From an uncultured Litorivicinus sp. (GTDB taxonomy: Bacteria; Pseudomonadota; Gammaproteobacteria; Pseudomonadales; Litorivicinaceae), in assembly GCA_938091715.1 (NCBI GenBank), contig CALKMT010000114.1:1-10756 (forward strand): 10,756 nt of DNA. The letters are read 5' to 3'. The stretch's first letter is position 1. Each line of letters starts with the position of its first letter. The notes under the pieces are model-generated. The model was not told where the DNA came from. It saw only the letters and a list, made by a program, of their open reading frames with translations, and made no database searches. Positions 6,162 to 10,756 of this stretch are shown here, one piece after another. The position numbers and the translations under genes are program-made.

Positions 6162-7258
6162 TTCGCGAACTCACCAGCATTCATCAGATCGCGTCCAACA
6201 CCTGGAATGCCTGGGCCGGGGACTACCCTTTTCTGCGCCACGAATTTTTGGCGGCCCTGGAAGACAGCCAAGCCACCAGCAGCACCACGGGCTGGATTCC
6301 TAAACACTTAATTGTTGAGCGCGATGGCCATCCCATCGCTGCCCTGCCGCTGTTCGAGAAATATCACAGCCGGGGCGAATACGTGTTCGACTGGAGCTGG
6401 GCGGATGCCTTTGAACGCGCAGGCGGTCGCTACTATCCAAAGCTGCTGAGTGCCGCACCCTTTACTCCCGCCACTGGCCCCCGCCTGCTCGGCCAGACTG
6501 ACACTTGGCCAGAGATTCAAGATCACCTACAACAACTGCTCGAACATTACAGCTCGTGGCATCTGCTGTTCCCGGGCGAGCAAGACATGGCGCTGAGTAT
6601 CGAGGGTGACGACCGGTTTGGCGTGCAGTATCACTGGTTCAATCATGGCTACGATGACTTTGATGCGTATCTGGCCCCGATGACCAGCAAACGTCGCAAA
6701 GCCATCAAACGCGAGCGACGCATTGTCCGCGACCAAGGCATCCAGTTACGTCGCATTCTCGGTTCTGACACTCGGCCCCAAGAACGGGCCTATTTCTATC
6801 ACTACTACCAGCAAACCTATGCCGTGCGCGGCCAACGGGGTTATTTGAATTCAGACACCTTTGATCGGCTGTTTGCCCAGCTTGGGGATCAGATGCTGCT
6901 GGTGCTGGCCGAACAGGACGACGAGCCGGTAGGTGCGGCCTTGCTGTTTTTCGACACGACCCACCTGTACGGACGCTATTGGGGTGGCCAGCCATTGGAC
7001 TGTTTGCATTTCGAGGCCTGTTATTACCAGGGCATCGAATTTGCGATCGAACGAGGCATTCAGTGTTTTGACCCCGGCGCCCAGGGCGAGCACAAAATCC
7101 CCCGGGGCTTTGAACCCGTGAAAACCCGCAGTCGTCATTGGATTGCCCATCCGCAACTGCGGGCAGCCGTTCAGCGCTTCTTGCAACAGGAAGCAGGCGC
7201 CATCGACGACTGGCAGAACGCCGCCCGGGGCGCGCTGCCGTTCAAGATCGAGCCCTAG
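6158..7258 (+). CDS. FemAB-like/GNAT-fold protein of the COG3146 (DUF482) family
   Basis: A 366-residue protein of the COG3146 family (Pfam FemAB_like, formerly DUF482), commonly annotated as a GNAT-type N-acyltransferase; the substrate is not known to me. Family segments are clear: GDYPFLRHEFLAALE (21-35), GWIPKHLIV (45-53), HSRGEYVFDWSWADAFER (70-87), YYPKLLSAAPFTPATGPRLL (92-111), a basic SKRRKAIKRERR stretch (177-188), GRYWGG (272-277) and FDPGAQGEHKIPRGFEPV (304-321). No signal peptide is visible, so it should be cytosolic. The start is GTG 6158 in a GTGA overlap with the DUF3108 stop, and the length is that of the family (about 370-390). A link to the cell envelope would rest only on FemAB resemblance and on the exported partner, and is inference. 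Confidence 0.87.
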   Translation: MIRELTSIHQIASNTWNAWAGDYPFLRHEFLAALEDSQATSSTTGWIPKHLIVERDGHPIAALPLFEKYHSRGEYVFDWSWADAFERAGGRYYPKLLSAAPFTPATGPRLLGQTDTWPEIQDHLQQLLEHYSSWHLLFPGEQDMALSIEGDDRFGVQYHWFNHGYDDFDAYLAPMTSKRRKAIKRERRIVRDQGIQLRRILGSDTRPQERAYFYHYYQQTYAVRGQRGYLNSDTFDRLFAQLGDQMLLVLAEQDDEPVGAALLFFDTTHLYGRYWGGQPLDCLHFEACYYQGIEFAIERGIQCFDPGAQGEHKIPRGFEPVKTRSRHWIAHPQLRAAVQRFLQQEAGAIDDWQNAARGALPFKIEP

Positions 7259-7328
7259 GCCCGCTCGACGGTCGGGGCCTCGCCCGCAGGGCAGGTAAAA
7301 AACCAACGAACAATTCCCCCATAGCCGG

Positions 7329-7334
7329 TATAAT
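7329..7334 (+). promoter_or_regulatory. -10 element of the proS promoter
   Basis: A perfect TATAAT lies 26 bases upstream of the proS ATG, so transcription should start near 7341. No TTG-type -35 stands at 16-19 bases; a short A-run at 7297-7302 may help as an upstream element. The 102 bases between 7259 and 7360 hold nothing else I can name. A 7-pair GC-rich hairpin at 7278-7295 is followed by A residues rather than T residues and is not a plus-strand terminator. Confidence 0.7.
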
Positions 7335-7350
7335 TTCGCGCAATTCAAGT

Positions 7351-7355
7351 GAGGA
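7351..7355 (+). promoter_or_regulatory. Ribosome binding site of proS (decides the start)
   Basis: GAGGA lies 5 bases before ATG 7361. A GTG at 7349 in the same frame overlaps this site and would add four residues (MRIP) not seen in the family, so 7361 is the real start. Confidence 0.85.
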
Positions 7356-7360
7356 TTCCC

Positions 7361-9061
7361 ATGCGCGCTAGCCAATTGCTAATACCAACACTCAAAGAAA
7401 CCCCTCAGGACGCCGCGATCGTCTCTCACCAGCTGATGCTTCGGGCCGGCATGATTCGCCAGTTGGCCAGCGGCCTGTATAGCTGGTTGCCGCTAGGGGT
7501 TCGCACGCTGCGCAAAGTGGAAAACATCGTGCGCGAGGAAATGGACCGGGCCGGCGCCTTGGAAGTATTGATGCCCAGCGCTCAACCGGCTGAGTTGTGG
7601 CAAGAAAGCGGCCGTTGGGAACAATTCGGACCTGAACTGCTGCGCTTTCAAGATCGCCACGCCCGGGATTTCTGCCTAGGCCCGACGCACGAAGAAGTGA
7701 TCACCGACATCGCGCGCAACGAAATCAAAAGCTACAAGCAACTGCCTATGAATCTGTACCAGATTCAGACCAAATTCCGTGACGAACGCCGCCCGCGTTT
7801 TGGCGTCATGCGCTCTCGAGAGTTCATCATGAAAGACGCCTATAGCTTTAACAAAGACCCCGACTGTCTGGCCGGCTCGTATAACGCCATGTACACCGCC
7901 TATTGCGCGGTATTTGATCGTTTGGCGCTGGGCTATCGTGCGGTCGATGCCGACAGTGGATCCATCGGCGGCAGCCGCAGTCAGGAATTCCACGTGCTAG
8001 CCGACAGCGGTGAAGACGCCATCGCCATGTGCCCACAATCTGAGTACGCGGCCAACATCGAAGCCGCCGAGGCACTGCCGCGAGAAAGTACCCGGGGCGA
8101 ACCCGGCGCAGCCATGGAGAAACGCCCTACGCCGGACACCAAAACCATCGAGGCGTTGGTGGACAAGCACGCGGTGCCGGTCGAACAAACCTTGAAAACC
8201 TTGATCGTTCACGGCGCCGAGGAAGGCACCCTGGTCGCCCTAGTCGTGCGCGGTGACCATACCTTAAACGAGATCAAAGCCGAGAAAATGCCCGAGGTCG
8301 AAAGCCCTCTACGCATGGCAGACGACGCCACGGTTCGCGCGGCGGTGGGGGCCGGCTTTGGCTCGCTAGGCTGCGTCAACATGCCGCTTGCGACCTTGGT
8401 GGATCGCAGTGCCGCAATGTGCGCCAACTTTGCCGTGGGTGCCAACCAGGACGACTTCCACTATTTCAACGTCAACTGGGGACGGGACCTGCCGGAACCC
8501 GAGGTCCGGGACCTGCGCGAAGTCGTGGCCGGGGATCCGTCACCCTGCGGCCAAGGAACCCTCGAGATTCGACGGGGCATTGAAGTGGGCCATATCTTCC
8601 AGTTGGGCACCAAATATAGCGAAGCCATGAATTGCGTGATGCTGGACGAGAACGGCAAGTCCAAACCCATGTACATGGGCTGTTACGGCATCGGCGTGAC
8701 CCGCGTCGTGGCCGCCGCTATCGAGCAAAACCATGACGACCGCGGCATTATCTGGCCCGCCAGCATTGCGCCCTTTGATGCCTGCATCGTGCCAATCGGC
8801 GGCAAGAAGGACCCGGCGGTCACGGCCAAAGCCGAGGCCCTGTATCAAGCGCTTCAGGCCCGTGGCGTCGATGTCTTGCTGGACGATCGGGACATGGGGC
8901 CTGGCCCCCGGTTCGCGGATATGGACCTGATCGGCATACCCCATAGGGTAGTCATCAGCTCCAAAGGTTTGGCTGCAGGGCAACTAGAATACAAGCATCG
9001 TGCACAGCCTGATAACGAGATGCTTGATGAATCGGCGATCCTTGATCGCGTGGGCGGCTAG
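7361..9061 (+). CDS. proS: Prolyl-tRNA synthetase, bacterial type with editing domain
   Basis: Charges tRNA-Pro with proline. The 566-residue product is close to E. coli ProS (572). It is a class II synthetase: the motif 1 region is SHQLMLRAGMIRQLASGLYS near residue 25, motif 2 is FRDERRPRFGVMRSREF (about 139-155), and motif 3 is GCYGIGVTRVVAAAIEQ (about 440-456). Between motifs 2 and 3 there is the long insertion typical of bacterial ProRS (about residues 225-400, with VRGDHTLNEIKAEK and VAGDPSPCGQGTLEIRRG), which in this family hydrolyses Ala-tRNA-Pro. The C-terminal anticodon-binding domain follows (VLLDDRDMGPGPRFADMDLI). The start is ATG 7361 with GAGGA upstream. The last 35 bases overlap the next gene. 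Confidence 0.98.
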   Translation: MRASQLLIPTLKETPQDAAIVSHQLMLRAGMIRQLASGLYSWLPLGVRTLRKVENIVREEMDRAGALEVLMPSAQPAELWQESGRWEQFGPELLRFQDRHARDFCLGPTHEEVITDIARNEIKSYKQLPMNLYQIQTKFRDERRPRFGVMRSREFIMKDAYSFNKDPDCLAGSYNAMYTAYCAVFDRLALGYRAVDADSGSIGGSRSQEFHVLADSGEDAIAMCPQSEYAANIEAAEALPRESTRGEPGAAMEKRPTPDTKTIEALVDKHAVPVEQTLKTLIVHGAEEGTLVALVVRGDHTLNEIKAEKMPEVESPLRMADDATVRAAVGAGFGSLGCVNMPLATLVDRSAAMCANFAVGANQDDFHYFNVNWGRDLPEPEVRDLREVVAGDPSPCGQGTLEIRRGIEVGHIFQLGTKYSEAMNCVMLDENGKSKPMYMGCYGIGVTRVVAAAIEQNHDDRGIIWPASIAPFDACIVPIGGKKDPAVTAKAEALYQALQARGVDVLLDDRDMGPGPRFADMDLIGIPHRVVISSKGLAAGQLEYKHRAQPDNEMLDESAILDRVGG

Positions 9062-9590
9062 CCTCTACTGGATCCCCACGGGGTCGGTGGCATCTAGCCC
9101 CGACCCTGCGCTAAAACACAAACTGCAAGCCGCCCTGGCGGCTGACAGCTTTGATGACCATTTTGCGGCCCAGGTGTGGTTGACCCTGATGTCCAACCGC
9201 ATGGCGGCCTTTAATTCCAATGCCCGGGAACGCCTGGCCATCCTAAGCGCGGTTCACCGGCACGCATCGGCCGCTGCCCTGCCACCTGAAATGGTGTTAA
9301 GTGTCATGCATGTGGAATCCCACTTCCGACGATTTGCGGTCAGCTCGGCTGGCGCCCAAGGGCTGATGCAAATCATGCCGTTTTGGAAACAAGAAATCGG
9401 CCAGGCCCAGGCCAACCTGTTTGATATCGATACAAACGTGCGCTTTGGCTGTACCATCCTTAAACACTATTTAGACCGTGAATCAGGACGCTGGGGGCCG
9501 GCGCTGGCTCGCTACAACGGTAGCTATGGTCAACGTCAGTATCCCGAGAAAGTCATGAGTGCATGGGATCGTTATTGGTATCCGGGATAA
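9027..9590 (+). CDS. Secreted SLT-family lytic transglycosylase
   Basis: Probably cuts peptidoglycan glycan strands with formation of 1,6-anhydro ends. With ATG 9027 the protein is 187 residues. The N-terminus MNRRSLIAWAASLYW continues to about A22 as a signal peptide, so it acts in the periplasm; the absence of a lipobox Cys argues against a lipoprotein. The SLT domain shows MHVESHF with likely catalytic E97, AGAQGLMQIMP (108-118) and ARYNGS (161-166), all expected for family 1 enzymes. I prefer ATG 9027 over the in-frame GTG at 9000 because GAGA precedes it by 6 bases and it starts directly with a positively charged signal peptide. It overlaps proS by 35 bases and is followed at 2 bases by a wrbA-like gene, so it lies in the proS transcript. 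A similar gene follows proS in some pseudomonads. Confidence 0.9.
   Translation: MNRRSLIAWAASLYWIPTGSVASSPDPALKHKLQAALAADSFDDHFAAQVWLTLMSNRMAAFNSNARERLAILSAVHRHASAAALPPEMVLSVMHVESHFRRFAVSSAGAQGLMQIMPFWKQEIGQAQANLFDIDTNVRFGCTILKHYLDRESGRWGPALARYNGSYGQRQYPEKVMSAWDRYWYPG
9584..9587 (+). promoter_or_regulatory. Ribosome binding site of the WrbA-like gene (decides the start)
   Basis: GGGA, 5 bases before ATG 9593. An upstream in-frame ATG at 9563 lies inside the transglycosylase gene and would add ten residues ahead of the flavodoxin first strand, so the later ATG is preferred. Confidence 0.6.
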
Positions 9591-9592
9591 GC

Positions 9593-10141
9593 ATGTCATC
9601 ACTACTGGTACTTTTTCATTCCTCAACCGGGCATGTGGCCCGACTGGCCGAGGAAATTGCCGCTGGCTGCGAATCCCAGGGGATCGAAGCCTGGCTGCGC
9701 AGCCCGGATTTGGGGCGCGAGTCCGACTACCTGACCGTCACCAAGGACGAGCTGAGGGCCTGTGGCGGCTTGGCCTTGGGCAGCCCGGCTCGCTTTGGCG
9801 GCATGTCCAGCCACATGAAAGCATTTTTCGAGACCACCTCGGACTTGTGGCTGTCCGGTGCCATGGTCGACAAGCCCGCAGGCTTGTTCGGCGCGTCCAG
9901 TAGCCTGCACGGCGGCAACGAAGCGGTGCTGCTGAACATGGCTATCCCGCTGTTGCATCACGGTATGCTGGTCACCGGCATCCCCTACACCGAAGCGGGC
10001 CTGGCGGCCAATACCGGCGGCGGCACCCCGTATGGCCCAACAGTGGTTGAAAATGGCCAACAGAAGCCGCACCCACATGAGCTGGAACTGGCCCGAAATC
10101 TGGGCATTCGATTGGCCAAACTGATCAAGGCGACACAATGA
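9593..10141 (+). CDS. wrbA: WrbA-like NAD(P)H:quinone oxidoreductase (flavodoxin fold)
   Basis: An FMN flavoprotein expected to reduce quinones by two electrons with NAD(P)H, in the cytosol. The 182 residues are slightly shorter than E. coli WrbA (198). The first strand and phosphate loop are LLVLFHSSTGHVA (4-16). The second FMN loop region is LGSPARFGGMSSHMKAFFE (62-80), with the WrbA-like LWLSGAMVDKPAGLFGASSS (85-104) after it. The typical LLHHGMLVTGIPY (120-132) and GGGTPYGPT (142-150) follow. These latter segments distinguish WrbA from plain flavodoxins. It lies 2 bases after the transglycosylase stop and overlaps the DUF2069 start in an ATGA junction. Flavin binding is well supported by motif; the physiological substrate is inferred from the family. 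Confidence 0.88.
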   Translation: MSSLLVLFHSSTGHVARLAEEIAAGCESQGIEAWLRSPDLGRESDYLTVTKDELRACGGLALGSPARFGGMSSHMKAFFETTSDLWLSGAMVDKPAGLFGASSSLHGGNEAVLLNMAIPLLHHGMLVTGIPYTEAGLAANTGGGTPYGPTVVENGQQKPHPHELELARNLGIRLAKLIKATQ

Positions 10142-10497
10142 ATAAAGTGACTGGGTTTTTATGGGCCGCGCGAATCGGCTGGGCTGTCTTGATCGCCGTT
10201 ATTTTGCTGAACGGCTGGGCGTTTTCTTGGAAATTGGCCCTGATTGCCGCATTGCCCCTGGCCTTGGTGGCGTATGGCCCGCTGCGAGGAGATATCCGAG
10301 GCAACCAGTGGGCGGCCTTTGCGGTGACGCCCTATTTTATGTACGGGGTGACCGAAGAGGTCGAGCAATTGATGATTCCTGACATCGTGTACTCCGCCGC
10401 ACCGACCCTGATTTGGCTGTCCAGCACGGTATTATTTATTGCCGCGATGATGCACAGCCGTTGGGCCGCTCAGGCGATTGCTGATGCTGCCGAGTGA
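10138..10497 (+). CDS. DUF2069 small inner-membrane protein
   Basis: A 119-residue protein of the DUF2069 family, unknown function. It is strongly hydrophobic, with likely membrane segments at about residues 8-27, 31-47, 57-71 and 84-105, so three or four passes are expected. The conserved loop GPLRGDIRGNQWAAF (47-61) followed by TPYFMYGVTEE is a family hallmark. The start ATG 10138 overlaps the wrbA stop (ATGA), and the gene itself overlaps the next one by 14 bases, so its expression is tied to both. wrbA-DUF2069 neighbours are also found in other gammaproteobacteria, which may hint at a shared quinone or membrane role, but that is inference. Confidence 0.87.
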   Translation: MNKVTGFLWAARIGWAVLIAVILLNGWAFSWKLALIAALPLALVAYGPLRGDIRGNQWAAFAVTPYFMYGVTEEVEQLMIPDIVYSAAPTLIWLSSTVLFIAAMMHSRWAAQAIADAAE

Positions 10498-10669
10498 ACC
10501 CAGCACCTGTCCCTACTGCTGGGAATCCCTCGAGATCGCCTTTGACCCGGCTGAACAAGAGCACGAATTCTGGGAGGACTGTCACGTCTGCTGCCGTCCC
10601 ATCCTGTTCCAGATCCGCTATCAAGCCGACGGCGGGTTTGGGGTCACGGCCTTGTCGGACGACGACTAA
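10484..10669 (+). CDS. CPXCG-type cysteine-rich small protein
   Basis: A 61-residue protein matching the CPXCG motif-containing cysteine-rich family; function unknown. It has a zinc-ribbon-like layout: CPYC (C9, C12) and, about twenty residues later, EDCHVCCRPI (C33, C36, C37). The acidic tail ends ALSDDD. The residue after the second Cys is Trp (CPYCW) where the family name-giving motif has Gly. I chose ATG 10484 because it gives the family length; the only earlier in-frame start, TTG 10478, adds two residues. No strong ribosome site is seen, and the start lies inside the DUF2069 gene, suggesting coupled translation. The stop overlaps that of a convergent gene. Confidence 0.82.
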   Translation: MLPSEPSTCPYCWESLEIAFDPAEQEHEFWEDCHVCCRPILFQIRYQADGGFGVTALSDDD

Positions 10670-10756
10670 TTCAGCGCCAGTAGATCCGCTCGCAGGCCCG
10701 AGGCGGGTGAATTCTCGGCCAGCCATACGCCCAGCAAACGCCGGCCCAATGCGGCG
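10666..10756 (-). CDS. 3' end of an unidentified convergent gene (partial)
   Basis: On the minus strand an open frame enters from the right edge and gives 29 residues ending RADLLALN before TAG at 10668-10666. Its composition (RRLLGVWLAENSPASGL) is protein-like, and the alternative minus frames over the same bases either read as Trp/Pro/Cys-rich sequence or run on as the shadow of the CPXCG gene. The stop overlaps the CPXCG gene stop by 3 bases, which fits the compact layout of the window. Too little is present to name a family. Confidence 0.5.
   Translation of the reverse strand, partial: AALGRRLLGVWLAENSPASGLRADLLALN

Noticed and set aside
7278..7295. GC-rich hairpin after the FemAB-like gene as an intrinsic terminator
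   Set aside because: It is followed by an A-run on the plus strand; neither strand has the T-tract on the correct side.
9623..10138. Minus-strand open frame of 171 codons opposite wrbA
   Set aside because: The plus-strand frame contains all WrbA motifs; the antisense product is Gln/Ala/Gly-rich without motif.
1..10756. A previously undescribed defence, toxin-antitoxin or mobile system
   Set aside because: All genes belong to housekeeping or conserved chromosomal families in an order partly shared with other gammaproteobacteria; there is no cargo gene, repeat array, integrase or composition shift.

Overview
The window reads as a conventional chromosomal segment of a GC-rich gammaproteobacterium. 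The gene content and order resemble the pur/hda/wrbA neighbourhoods of Pseudomonas and the Oceanospirillales: purM-purN beside a DUF2066 gene and hda, a DUF3108 gene after purN, proS followed by a small lytic transglycosylase, and wrbA with a DUF2069 gene. An Oceanospirillales-type marine bacterium is a guess; no species is claimed. Coding density is very high and every gene looks intact. I see no IS element, prophage, CRISPR array, tRNA or rRNA.

Left part (1-3678). The 3' end of a plus-strand thiamine pyrophosphokinase gene runs tail to tail into a minus-strand block. In order of transcription that block is a DUF2066 secreted protein (start 3678), hda (start 2680), recA (start 1915) and a Nudix hydrolase (start 863). 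hda overlaps the DUF2066 stop by a GTGA junction. recA has its own promoter with a LexA box in the 105-base hda-recA gap. The Nudix gene starts only 8 bases after the recA stop, so it probably shares the SOS-inducible transcript. recA is not followed by recX here.

Middle part (3679-7258). A divergent 81-base promoter region separates DUF2066 from purM. purM and purN overlap by GTGA and encode two steps of de novo purine synthesis. A DUF3108 periplasmic-type protein follows after 48 bases, with a palindrome and a possible leaderless promoter. It overlaps by GTGA a FemAB-like (COG3146/DUF482) acyltransferase-type protein.

Right part (7259-10756). proS has a perfect TATAAT -10 hexamer and begins a tightly packed plus-strand run: proS, a secreted SLT-type lytic transglycosylase (35-base overlap), a WrbA-like flavoprotein (2-base gap), a DUF2069 membrane protein (ATGA overlap) and a CPXCG-type zinc-ribbon-like small protein (14-base overlap). 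A minus-strand gene whose last 29 codons are visible enters from the right edge, its stop overlapping the CPXCG stop.

Functionally this is housekeeping: purine synthesis, prolyl-tRNA charging, control of DnaA, recombination and the SOS response, plus several conserved genes of unknown role. I found no convincing undescribed multi-gene system. The points most worth a second look are the probable SOS co-transcription of the Nudix hydrolase with recA, the repeat architecture around the recA LexA box, the repeated GTGA couplings, the degenerate clamp-binding motif of Hda, and the possible leaderless DUF3108 transcript.
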